A stretch of 34,807 bases of DNA from Rhizobacter sp. (GTDB lineage: Bacteria > Pseudomonadota > Gammaproteobacteria > Burkholderiales > Burkholderiaceae_C): positions 1 to 34,807 of the forward strand of contig JAJKJU010000044.1 in NCBI GenBank assembly GCA_021153565.1, written 5' to 3'. The notes beneath the pieces were generated by a model. The model had not been told where the DNA came from. It saw only the letters and a list, made by a program, of their open reading frames with translations, and did not search any database. The position numbers were made by a program, and so were the translations under genes. Within the stretch, counting starts at the first letter, position 1, and every line of letters begins with the position of its first letter. Shown in pieces: positions 6,979 through 14,574 of the stretch.

Positions 6979-7390
6979 ATGCTGTATGAATCAACAGCAT
7001 TCGGGCTGCCGTATTGCTCAACCTTGTCAAGAGTAAATTCACCAATAAAACCAAATAATTGAAGTTGAGGCAGAGCCCCTCGAAATGACCAATCACACCC
7101 ATCACACAAAGGTCATGGGTTGAACATTACTTGCGAGGGCCCGGCACGAAGAATGAGACATACGACACGCTTCGCGTCAACACGATTCGCCGAGACCTAG
7201 CAAGTTTTCTGCGAGTCACTCCCGCGTGTGGCGTCCGTATCTTTGATCCTTTGATCGATGTGACCGGATCAAATACCGGCACGCACCGGCTTCGCCTGCG
7301 TCTTTCGCTCATCACGTAATGGAAATGAGCCTTGACTCGGACGAACCTTTGCAGTCCCCCTTCCACAATGCAACTAAGTGAGAATTAAGT
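6979..7390. other. Gene-free stretch before the small secreted protein
   Basis: I see no convincing gene in these ~410 bases. The first part is unusually AT-rich for the window (CACCAATAAAACCAAATAAT near 7040). A perfect 8-bp inverted repeat, TTTGATCC at 7242-7249 and GGATCAAA at 7266-7273, lies ~120 bases before the start at 7391. Confidence 0.6.
7242..7273. promoter_or_regulatory. Candidate operator-like inverted repeat
   Basis: TTTGATCC and GGATCAAA are perfect inverted arms separated by 16 bases, upstream of the small secreted protein gene. A protein binding site or a simple hairpin are equally possible. Confidence 0.3.
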
Positions 7391-7723
7391 ATGAAACATG
7401 TTCTTCGTCGGATTTACTATTTTGTAGCGGCAATGGCGGCCGCAGCGGGAGTTTCGAATGCATCTGCTGGCGGGACCGGTGTCACTCTCCACAATCAGAC
7501 AAATGGCTGCATACGTACGTATACACTCAAAGGATACACTGACACTTATCCTTGGCAGACTCAGAAATTAAAGAATATCGAATCAAATAGGTGGTATCAG
7601 GCTTCTGTCTTCTCGACGTCTACGTGTGGCGGTAGGGCCGTAAGGAACGTGTCGTTCTACAGTCATAGTAAAGACGACTGGTACGTAGATCGGAGCGTGC
7701 GGGGATACGGGCAAATATGGTAG
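7391..7723 (+). CDS. Small secreted protein of unknown function
   Basis: The 110-residue product begins KHVLRRIYYFVAAMAAAAGV followed by SNASAGG, a clear signal peptide with likely cleavage after NASA. The mature part is about 84 residues, rich in Thr, Tyr and Ser, with two cysteines (TNGCIRTY and TSTCGG) that could form one disulfide. It ends RGYGQIW followed by tandem TAG TAG. It shares W-x5-FS-x3-C and an aromatic tail with the interrupted gene at 5578-5946, so the two are probably distant paralogues. GC content is clearly below that of the surroundings, suggesting acquisition by transfer. The start has only a weak ribosome binding site. I do not recognise the family. Confidence 0.65.
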   Translation: MKHVLRRIYYFVAAMAAAAGVSNASAGGTGVTLHNQTNGCIRTYTLKGYTDTYPWQTQKLKNIESNRWYQASVFSTSTCGGRAVRNVSFYSHSKDDWYVDRSVRGYGQIW

Positions 7724-7740
7724 TAGACGACTGGTACGTA
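7672..7740 (+). repeat. 16-bp direct repeat across the gene end
   Basis: AGACGACTGGTACGTA occurs at 7672-7687, inside the last codons of the small secreted protein, and again at 7725-7740 just after its stop. The copies are 53 bases apart. It may mark a duplication or insertion footprint. Confidence 0.7.
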
Positions 7741-8234
7741 CCGCGCTGAAGGTACGCTGAAGGGAGAACCGCCCATTGAGGACACGGGCAAGAGTTGGAA
7801 AGGCGCGCCGATTTCTTCGAGCAAGATGTGCGGCGCCATCGCGGCAGTGCCCGAGGAGCGGTGCAATTGAAGCGTGAGGCGGTTTCTGCCCTTGGCTGCC
7901 TGTGACGCAGGTCACGGGCGCAAAACGCCATCGCGCCGTCCGCGACCAATGCAGCCCGCACAACCCGCGGCGCAATCTATCACCGGCGCTGGAGCCGCGC
8001 AGCAGCCCCCCTACATTGCCTCCCATGGGATTCGATCCGACCTCTGCCGCACCGCACAAGGCCACGCGGCGCGGCTCTTCAGAGTGCGTACCGCAAGCTC
8101 GACCGCTTGAATGCTTGAATGATCGGCTCGGGTAGCACCCGACCCGTTCCAGTCACGTCCAACCTTGGGGGCGTGGCCGACGTGCTCGCGCATTTTGTGC
8201 AACAGTGGCGACCCGTCCGCATCGCGTGATCACC
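7741..8234. other. Decayed intergenic region upstream of gshB
   Basis: Apart from a glutathione S-transferase-like fragment at 7783-7866 I find no supportable gene here. No remnant of gshA, the usual partner of gshB, could be recognised. Confidence 0.5.
7783..7866 (-). pseudogene. Glutathione S-transferase N-terminal fragment
   Basis: On the minus strand, 28 codons read LHRSSGTAAMAPHILLEEIG, then APFQLLPV, which matches the N-terminal thioredoxin-like strand and helix of bacterial GSTs (usual form SPG-x-x-MAPHI-x-LEE). Similarity ends abruptly at both sides. No start codon or C-terminal domain is present, so it is a relic. Confidence 0.5.
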
Positions 8235-9185
8235 ATGAAACTGCTGTTCGTTGCCGACCCGCTCGAGGTCTTCAAAACCTACAAAGACACGACCTTCTCG
8301 ATGATCCGAGAAGCGGCATCGCGGGGTCATGACATCTTCGCTTGCGAACCCAAAGACCTGGTGTGGGAACGCGACAGTCAGGTGATGGCACTGTGCCGCG
8401 ACATCACCCTCACAGCCGACCCGCACGATTGGTTCAACGAACGTGCGAAGCCAAGGCTCGCGCTTGCCGACGTCGACGCCGTGATCATGCGCAAAGACCC
8501 GCCCTTCGACAGCGAGTACTTTTACGCGACACACCTTCTGCAGCAGGCTGAACGCGAAGGGGCACGCGTGTTCAACAAACCTGCGACGCTTCGCGACCAC
8601 CCTGAGAAGCTCGCGATTCTGGAGTTCCCGCAGTTCATCGGGCCCACCCTCGTGACTCGCGACGAGCAAGCCATCAAGCGCTTCCATGCCGAGCACCAGG
8701 ACATCATCCTGAAGCCGCTCGACGGCATGGGCGGCATGGGCATCTTTCGCGTGGGCCCCGACGGGTTGAACCTCGGCAGCATCGCTGAAACGCTAAACAA
8801 ACAGGGCACGAGGACGGTGATGGTGCAACGCTTCCTGCCGGCAATCGTGGAGGGCGACAAGCGCATCCTCGTCATTGACGGCAAGCCCGTGCCGTACTCG
8901 CTTGCACGCATTCCGCAAGGCAGCGAAATCCGCGGCAATCTCGCTGCGGGCGGCAAAGGCGTCGCGCAAGCCTTGTCCGACAGGGATCGCGAGATCGCGG
9001 AAAGCATCGGTCTCGTCCTGGCGGCGCGAGGCCTGCTGCTGATCGGCCTCGACGTGATTGGCGACTGTCTCACCGAGATCAACGTCACGAGTCCTACCTG
9101 TTTCCAGGAGATCATGCAGCAAACTGGCTTTGACGTTCCAAAGATGTTCGTCGACGCGCTGGAAGCGGCAATTCGCCGCAGTTGA
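8235..9185 (+). CDS. gshB: Glutathione synthetase
   Basis: This 316-residue ATP-grasp enzyme joins gamma-glutamylcysteine and glycine, the second step of glutathione synthesis, in the cytoplasm. The N-terminus MKLLFVADPLEVFKTYKDTT and its length match the bacterial family. ATP-grasp features are the lysine K160 in IILKPLDGMGGMGI, the block [20 protein letters not shown] near 198-217, and metal ligands in GLDVIGDCLTEINVTSPT (D273, E281, N283). ATG 8235 is chosen because conserved sequence begins there, though the frame is open to GTG 8205. The upstream DNA is decayed and no gshA is present in the window. The gene is probably co-transcribed with uup, 67 bases downstream. A truncated copy of its middle lies at 6192-6360. 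Confidence 0.95.
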   Translation: MKLLFVADPLEVFKTYKDTTFSMIREAASRGHDIFACEPKDLVWERDSQVMALCRDITLTADPHDWFNERAKPRLALADVDAVIMRKDPPFDSEYFYATHLLQQAEREGARVFNKPATLRDHPEKLAILEFPQFIGPTLVTRDEQAIKRFHAEHQDIILKPLDGMGGMGIFRVGPDGLNLGSIAETLNKQGTRTVMVQRFLPAIVEGDKRILVIDGKPVPYSLARIPQGSEIRGNLAAGGKGVAQALSDRDREIAESIGLVLAARGLLLIGLDVIGDCLTEINVTSPTCFQEIMQQTGFDVPKMFVDALEAAIRRS

Positions 9186-9252
9186 GCAGCGTGCCACTCG
9201 ATCGCGCGTGAAGCCATACGCGCGACAATGCCGCTTTTGCTCCGTCGCGCCC

Positions 9253-11136
9253 ATGGCTGTCCTCTCCCTTTCCAACGCTCATCTCGCCTACGGCCACGTC
9301 GCGCTGCTGGACGATGCCAACTTCTCACTCGAAACCGGTGAGCGCCTCGGGCTCATTGGCCGCAATGGCGCCGGCAAGTCGTCGCTGCTGAAGATACTCG
9401 CCGGGCTCGAAAAGCCCGACGATGGGCTCCTGCAAATGACACAAGGACTGCGCATCGAGTACGTGCCGCAAGAGCCCGTCTTCGATTTGCAGATGAGCGT
9501 CTTCGATGTGGTGAGCGAAGGCGTGGCGCAGGCAAAGGCTGTGCGCCAGCAATACGAGGAACATGCCGAGGGGGTGGACCTTGATGCGCTGCAAACGCGC
9601 ATCGAAGCCCTGGATGCATGGACGTGGGAGTTGCGTGTGGACACGACGCTCGCGCAACTTCACCTTGATGGCGCACGAATCGTCGGCGAACTGTCGGGCG
9701 GCATGAGAAAGCGCGTGGCGCTGGCGCGGGCGCTGGTCGCCGTGCCCGACGTGCTGCTGCTCGATGAGCCAACCAACCATCTCGATCTCGACTCCATCGC
9801 CTGGCTCGAAGAGTTGCTGCGCAACTTCAAGGGCAGCGTGATGCTGATCACCCACGATCGCGCCTTCCTGGACGGCGTGGCCACGCGCATCATCGAACTC
9901 GACCGCGGCGTGATCCGCAGCTACCCCGGCAACTTCAGTGCCTATGAGCGCATGAAAGAAGAGCAGCTGGCCTCCGAGGCGCTTGCCAGCGCTCGAGCCG
10001 ACAAGCTGCTCGCGCAGGAGGAGGTGTGGATCCGCAAAGGTGTCGAGGCGCGCCGTACCCGCAGCGTTGCGCGCATCCAGCGTTTGCAAGTGCTGCGTGC
10101 ACAGCGCCAGGCGCGGCGCGACTCGTTGGGGCAGGTGCGATTGGAAGTGGACTCGGGCGTTCCGAGCGGGAAGATCGTTGCTGAGCTGAAGGACGTCGGT
10201 ATGCGTTTCGCCGACAAAATCATCGTCCAGGGCTTCAGCGCGACCATCCTTCGCGGCGACAAGGTCGGCCTCATCGGTCCCAATGGCGCCGGCAAGACGA
10301 CGCTGCTCAAGCTCATCCTCGGAGAGCTGCACCCAACGAGCGGCAGCGTGCGTCAAGGCTCACGACTCGAAGTCGCGTACTTCGACCAGATGCGCACCAA
10401 GCTCAATCTCGATGCCACGCTTGCGGACACCATCAGCCCCGGCAGCGAATGGGTGGAGTTCAATGGCGCGCGCAAGCACGTCATGAGCTACCTCAACGAT
10501 TTCCTGTTCTCACCCGAGCGTGCGAATTCACCGGTTCGCACCCTGAGCGGCGGCGAGCGCAACCGCCTGTTGCTCGCGCGGCTGTTCGCCTTGCCGGCCA
10601 ACGTGCTGGTGCTCGACGAGCCCACGAACGACCTCGACATCGACACGCTCGAACTCCTCGAAGAGCTGCTGCAGAACTACGCGGGGACGGTCTTCCTTGT
10701 GAGCCATGATCGGCGCTTCCTCGACAACGTCGTGACGAGCACCATCGCCTGGGAGGGCGAGGAAGCCACCGGCCTTTGGCGTGAATACGAAGGTGGCTAC
10801 GAAGACTGGAAACTGCAGCGTGATCGTGCACGGACGATGCGTGAACAGGCCATGAAAGCGGTCGACAAACCCAGGGCCGCAGCATCAGCCAAGGCCCCGC
10901 CGCTCGCTCAAAAAGCACGCAAGCTCAGCTACAAGGAGCAGCGCGAACTCGATGAGCTGCCGAACCTGATCGAGTCCTTGGAGGCCGAGCAGAAGGAGCT
11001 AGGCGATCTGCTCGGCAAGCCCGAGCTCTATGCCACCGACCCGAAGCGTGTGGCCGATGCACAGGTTCGCTTCGCGCAGATCGAGGAGGAGTTGCTTGCA
11101 GCCCTGGAGCGGTGGGAGATGCTCGGTCAGCGCTAG
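9253..11136 (+). CDS. uup: ABC-F ATPase Uup
   Basis: The 627-residue protein has two ABC ATPase domains and no membrane segments, as in the ABC-F family that acts on ribosomes or DNA rather than as transporters. Domain 1 has Walker A GRNGAGKSS (36-44), signature LSGGMRKRVALARAL and Walker B VLLLDEPTNHLD. A linker (GNFSAYERMKEEQLASEALA) follows. Domain 2 has GPNGAGKTT, LSGGERNRLLLARLF and VLVLDEPTNDLD. A charged C-terminal coiled coil (KLSYKEQRELDELPNLIESL) favours Uup over EttA or YbiT. ATG 9253 (MAVLSLSNAHLAYG) is preferred over the longer frame that runs back into gshB. The stop codon is three bases before palindromic element B. Confidence 0.92.
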   Translation: MAVLSLSNAHLAYGHVALLDDANFSLETGERLGLIGRNGAGKSSLLKILAGLEKPDDGLLQMTQGLRIEYVPQEPVFDLQMSVFDVVSEGVAQAKAVRQQYEEHAEGVDLDALQTRIEALDAWTWELRVDTTLAQLHLDGARIVGELSGGMRKRVALARALVAVPDVLLLDEPTNHLDLDSIAWLEELLRNFKGSVMLITHDRAFLDGVATRIIELDRGVIRSYPGNFSAYERMKEEQLASEALASARADKLLAQEEVWIRKGVEARRTRSVARIQRLQVLRAQRQARRDSLGQVRLEVDSGVPSGKIVAELKDVGMRFADKIIVQGFSATILRGDKVGLIGPNGAGKTTLLKLILGELHPTSGSVRQGSRLEVAYFDQMRTKLNLDATLADTISPGSEWVEFNGARKHVMSYLNDFLFSPERANSPVRTLSGGERNRLLLARLFALPANVLVLDEPTNDLDIDTLELLEELLQNYAGTVFLVSHDRRFLDNVVTSTIAWEGEEATGLWREYEGGYEDWKLQRDRARTMREQAMKAVDKPRAAASAKAPPLAQKARKLSYKEQRELDELPNLIESLEAEQKELGDLLGKPELYATDPKRVADAQVRFAQIEEELLAALERWEMLGQR

Positions 11137-11139
11137 CGA

Positions 11140-11306
11140 CTGAGAGGCTGAGAGTTTTTCGATCGTGCCCGCTCATCACGCCAAAAGACTCCTGCTCGTC
11201 GTTGCAAATGCTCGCCATAGCCCTGGCTATGGCTGTGCTTTGCGCCTAGATCAGGTGCCTTTTGACGCGCTGCTCGGACACGCTCGAAAAACTCTCAGCC
11301 TCTGAG
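11140..11306 (+). repeat. Dispersed palindromic element, copy B
   Basis: This is a full-length copy. The left end CTGAGAGGCTGAGAGTTTTT and the right end AAAAACTCTCAGCCTCTGAG are inverted. The imperfect arms extend ~45 bases each (to GCCAAAAG / CTTTTGACG) and the centre is GCCATAGCCCTGGCTATGGC. It exactly fills the gap between two convergent genes: the uup stop lies 3 bases before it, and the minus-strand gene ends inside it using a TGA that the element provides. Confidence 0.92.
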
Positions 11307-12041
11307 CCCGCCAAACCAGCTCTCCCCGATCGCATCCGGATGCGATCGGCTGACTATCAGGCCTGCCTGCAGGTACAACGCATTCAAGAGCCGCACGGCC
11401 TTTTCTCGGTCGAAGCCGGCCCATTCGCTCATGTCGCGCAGGGTCGCGCTCTCGCGACGCAGCCGATAGATCGCAGCGAGCATGGGGCGGGAGATCGACA
11501 AGGCGCTCACATCCATCCCCGGCGCGACACGGTAGACCGCCGGGCCGGAAATCTCGGGCAGCAACTCGCTGCGTCCACCTCGTATGGCCAGCTCCCAAAG
11601 CAGAGGGGTCAGCGGCGCATGCATGCGGCCTTCCCCGACCAGCCCACTCGCTTCATTCCCGGGCGGCTGCAGCAAGGCCGGCTCGATGTGCATCACATAC
11701 AACTCGAGCGGCTTTTCCAGAAGTTGCGAAATGGGAATCGGGCAGTGCACGAGCCGCTCGTCCGGGAACACCGTGAGTGGCACCACCCGTTCATCGTATT
11801 GGAGATGAATCGTCACGCGCTTGGCATGGCGTACGCAGGCGGCGACGATCTCAAGCACCTCGGACGCTGCACCGTCTTGCTCGAATCGGTACAGGTCAGC
11901 ACGCAGGGAGGGACTCAGCGACGAAATTCGCGAGCTGACGCCACTCCCCGCCGCTTCGGCTTCGAGTTCCTTGAGGTAAAGCCGGTACGCGCTCGCACGC
12001 ATCAGTTCCGGCTCACCAAATGGAATCGTGGGCTCAAACAT
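11295..12041 (-). CDS. Conserved-looking protein of unknown function
   Basis: The 248-residue product, starting MFEPTIPFGEPELMRASAYR, has no signal peptide or membrane segment. The middle (ASEVLEIVAACVRHAKRVTI, then VPLTVFPDERLVHCPI) looks like an alpha/beta fold. The C-terminus (LRDMSEWAGFDREKAVRLLN, then ALYLQAGLIVSRS) could form a winged helix of the type seen in effector-domain proteins. I do not recognise a named family. It lies 68 bases downstream of the MocR-type regulator on the same strand and could be co-transcribed. The last three residues (LRG) and the TGA stop are encoded by palindromic element B, so the original C-terminus may have been replaced. Confidence 0.7.
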   Translation of the reverse strand: MFEPTIPFGEPELMRASAYRLYLKELEAEAAGSGVSSRISSLSPSLRADLYRFEQDGAASEVLEIVAACVRHAKRVTIHLQYDERVVPLTVFPDERLVHCPIPISQLLEKPLELYVMHIEPALLQPPGNEASGLVGEGRMHAPLTPLLWELAIRGGRSELLPEISGPAVYRVAPGMDVSALSISRPMLAAIYRLRRESATLRDMSEWAGFDREKAVRLLNALYLQAGLIVSRSHPDAIGESWFGGLRG

Positions 12042-12109
12042 GTCAGAAGGTGTTGTGTGTCACTAACTGTAGCCGCTGCTTGGGGTAATGCAAACCAAAG
12101 CCCCCGAAT

Positions 12110-13531
12110 TCACAATGCCGAGCGGGCATCGGCCAAGGCGCGCCAGAAGCCGGCATCTTGGGTCGTGGCGAAATTGATGCGCATGAGGGAGGTCGGCCTG
12201 GGCGTTGCATGGAACAGCGCGCCCGGCGCCAGCAGCCAGCCGTCGTCAAGCATCACACGTGCGAGACGCTCGGTGTCCACGCCAACATCGACCCAGCCAA
12301 ACAGTCCGCGCGGGGTGGCTGCGAAGCGGCATTCGTGCTGCTCGGCAAGTTTCACCGCCCGGCTCCGCGCCGCATCTAGCTTGGAATTGACGCGCTCTGC
12401 ATGGCGGCGCAGGAGACCTTGTTCGAGACAGTGGGCGAGCGCCTGTTCCAGCAGGCTGGGGGTGGTGAGTGTGCTCAGCAGTTTGGTGTCGACGAATCGG
12501 TCGACCAAGGCGACGGGTGCGGCAATGAAGCCTACGCGCCAGTTCGGAACCAGAATCTTCGAAAAACCCGACACGTAGATCGTGCGCTCCAGCGCATCGA
12601 GGGCGGCCATGCGCGGCAGGTGTGCCGCAGCGAGGTGGGCATAGCTGTCGTCCTCGACGATGTGCAGGTCATGCTTCTGCGCGAGCCGCAGGAGGCGGTG
12701 CGCACTGCCCAGCGACAGCGATGCACCGGTCGGGTTGTGCAGCACGGACACCGTCACGTACAGGCGCGGACGATGAGCTTCAATCAGGCGCTCCATCACG
12801 GCCAGGTCGGGGCCATCCTCGCTGCGCGGCACCGGGAGCACGCGCAACCCGAGAGCGGCGAGTCGCGCATATTCGACCGACCAGCCCGGCTCGTCCACCA
12901 GAACGGATTCTCCGGCGTGGACCAGCGAGCGCGTGACGACGTCCAGGCCGTGCGTTGCGCCGACGGTGGTGATGATTTGTTCGGGCGTCGCAATGACGCC
13001 GTGGTCTGCAAGACGTGTCGCGAGCGCGCGCCGCAATCGCGGGTCGCCAGCCGGTTGGCCGTACTGCAATGCCAGGGGTGCGAGCTGTGATCCGCTTGAA
13101 ACGCGGCGCAAGGCGGTGGCCAGCATCGGCAGGTCCAGCCACTCGACGGGCAGGGCGCCCAGGCCCGGCATGGGGTGCGCCCCGGGCGGCTGGAACATGC
13201 CGCGCATCAAGGTGGTTGCACTGATCGGGAGCGGCGCGGGCGGGGCTTTGGCGGCGGGCGGACGGACCGGCTCGGGCATGGCCTCGCGAACGAAAAAGCC
13301 TCGTTGGCGGCGCGCTTCGACCAGGCCCTGGGCCTGCAACTGGTCATAGGCGGCGACGACCGTGTAGGGGCTCACACCATGACGACGGGCACACTCGCGA
13401 ACCGAAGGCAGGCGAGTGCCGGGGGCCAGGAGCCGCTGGCGAATGCGTTCGGAAAACCTCGCAGACAACTGCTCGGTGAGCGTGGTGTCCGCCCCGCGGG
13501 ACAGTGACATGGCGCCGGTGGAATGCTTCAT
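12110..13531 (-). CDS. MocR/PdxR-type transcriptional regulator with aminotransferase-like domain
   Basis: The ~473-residue protein joins an N-terminal GntR-type winged helix (LTEQLSARFSERIRQRLLAP, LPSVRECARRHGVSPYTVVA) to a class I aminotransferase-like domain with a PLP lysine in IYVSGFSKILVPNWRVGF and the HNPTG motif. MocR regulators bind PLP or PLP-amine adducts and switch neighbouring genes on or off. The gene is divergent from the EamA exporter gene, with a perfect 10-bp inverted repeat in the gap, so that operon is the likely target. ATG 13531 is chosen, although GTG 13561 and ATG 13510 are also in frame. No ribosome binding site is obvious. Confidence 0.88.
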   Translation of the reverse strand: MKHSTGAMSLSRGADTTLTEQLSARFSERIRQRLLAPGTRLPSVRECARRHGVSPYTVVAAYDQLQAQGLVEARRQRGFFVREAMPEPVRPPAAKAPPAPLPISATTLMRGMFQPPGAHPMPGLGALPVEWLDLPMLATALRRVSSGSQLAPLALQYGQPAGDPRLRRALATRLADHGVIATPEQIITTVGATHGLDVVTRSLVHAGESVLVDEPGWSVEYARLAALGLRVLPVPRSEDGPDLAVMERLIEAHRPRLYVTVSVLHNPTGASLSLGSAHRLLRLAQKHDLHIVEDDSYAHLAAAHLPRMAALDALERTIYVSGFSKILVPNWRVGFIAAPVALVDRFVDTKLLSTLTTPSLLEQALAHCLEQGLLRRHAERVNSKLDAARSRAVKLAEQHECRFAATPRGLFGWVDVGVDTERLARVMLDDGWLLAPGALFHATPRPTSLMRINFATTQDAGFWRALADARSAL

Positions 13532-13554
13532 GGAGGCATGTGCTGGCTCAACCA

Positions 13555-13604
13555 CCAACACAGAACGCTGTGTGTGAGGGCAAAGTGTACTGGCTCTGTG
13601 TTGG
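13555..13604. promoter_or_regulatory. Candidate operator between MocR-type regulator and EamA gene
   Basis: CCAACACAGA at 13555-13564 and TCTGTGTTGG at 13595-13604 form a perfect 10-bp inverted repeat with a 30-bp spacer. A further CTGTG next to the left arm makes a smaller palindrome (CACAG, AACG, CTGTG). The site lies in the divergent gap, where MocR regulators usually bind. Confidence 0.55.
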
Positions 13605-13626
13605 CGCGGGCCCGTAGACTGGGGCG

Positions 13627-14541
13627 ATGGATGGCGCTCGCATGAATCACGTGTCTCACAACGAAGCGAAGGGCTTGTGGTTCGGACTGCTGGGCGTCGT
13701 GATTTTTGCGATGACGCTGCCGATGACGCGCCTTGCCGTCGGACCCGCCGCCGATCCGCAGTTGCCGCCGCTCTTCGTCACCGCCGGCCGCGCGGCGATG
13801 GCGGGGCTTCTGAGCATTGGCTATCTGCTGGCCACTGGTGCGCCCCGGCCGAGGCGCGATCAGCTCGCGAGCCTCGCGCTCAGCGCCCTGGGCACCGTGC
13901 TCGGCTTCCCGCTCTTTCTCTCGCTCGCGCTGCGCGATGTCGACGCCATGCACGCTGCCGTCATCACCGGCGTGCTGCCGTTGGGGACGGCGGTCGCCGC
14001 CGCACTCGTATTTCGCCAGCGCCCGTCAGCAGGCTTCTGGATCTGCGCCGTGCTCGGCTGCAGCATGGTGCTCGCCTTCGCGGCGCATCGGGGCAGCGGC
14101 CGCCTGAGTCCTGCCGACGGCTTGCTTCTGCTCGCCATTGCGAGCGCCTCCGTGGGCTACGTGGCCGGCGCCAAGCTTTCCAACGAGATGCCGGCCGAGC
14201 AGGTCATTTGCTGGGTGCTCGTGCTGAGCCTGCCGTTCACGGCGCCGACGACATGGGCAACCTGGCCCGCGCATGCCGTTCGAGCCAGTGCATGGACGGG
14301 CTTCGCCTATGTCACGCTATTTTCGATGTGGCTCGGCTTCTTCGCCTGGTACCGGGGCCTGGCGCTCGGCGGCACCGTGCGCGTGAGCCAGGTGCAACTT
14401 GTCCAACCCTTTCTCGCCCTGCTGTTTGCCGTCCCTGTGCTCGGTGAACCGCTGGACGCGACAACGGTGATCTTCTCGCTCGCCGTCATCGCCATCGTGT
14501 TCGTTGGCAAGAAGATGCCGACTCAGCGGGCGCCCGCCTGA
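13627..14541 (+). CDS. EamA/DMT-family transporter
   Basis: The 304-residue protein has about ten hydrophobic helices in two EamA repeats (first from WFGLLGVVIFAMTLPMTRLA, second from GLLLLAIASASVGYVAGAKL). It should sit in the inner membrane and export a small metabolite, often an amino acid or amine. The tail KKMPTQRAPA is cytoplasmic-like. The start is ATG 13627, with ATG 13642 as an alternative; neither has a strong ribosome binding site. It is the first gene of a plus-strand unit with a PLP aminotransferase and a PhzF-like protein, and is divergent from a MocR regulator. The substrate cannot be read from the sequence. Confidence 0.88.
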   Translation: MDGARMNHVSHNEAKGLWFGLLGVVIFAMTLPMTRLAVGPAADPQLPPLFVTAGRAAMAGLLSIGYLLATGAPRPRRDQLASLALSALGTVLGFPLFLSLALRDVDAMHAAVITGVLPLGTAVAAALVFRQRPSAGFWICAVLGCSMVLAFAAHRGSGRLSPADGLLLLAIASASVGYVAGAKLSNEMPAEQVICWVLVLSLPFTAPTTWATWPAHAVRASAWTGFAYVTLFSMWLGFFAWYRGLALGGTVRVSQVQLVQPFLALLFAVPVLGEPLDATTVIFSLAVIAIVFVGKKMPTQRAPA

Positions 14542-14574
14542 AGATTTCTCAGAGTTTTTTGTCAAGGAAGCAGC

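Noticed and set aside
8020-8050. GATTCGATCC resembling a tRNA T-loop
   Set aside because: No pairing T-stem, no acceptor stem and no anticodon arm could be drawn around it.
11160-11218. Short ORF reading MASICNDEQESFGVMSGHD on the minus strand (and its like at copy D)
   Set aside because: It lies entirely in the palindromic element and recurs with it; repeat-derived spurious frame.
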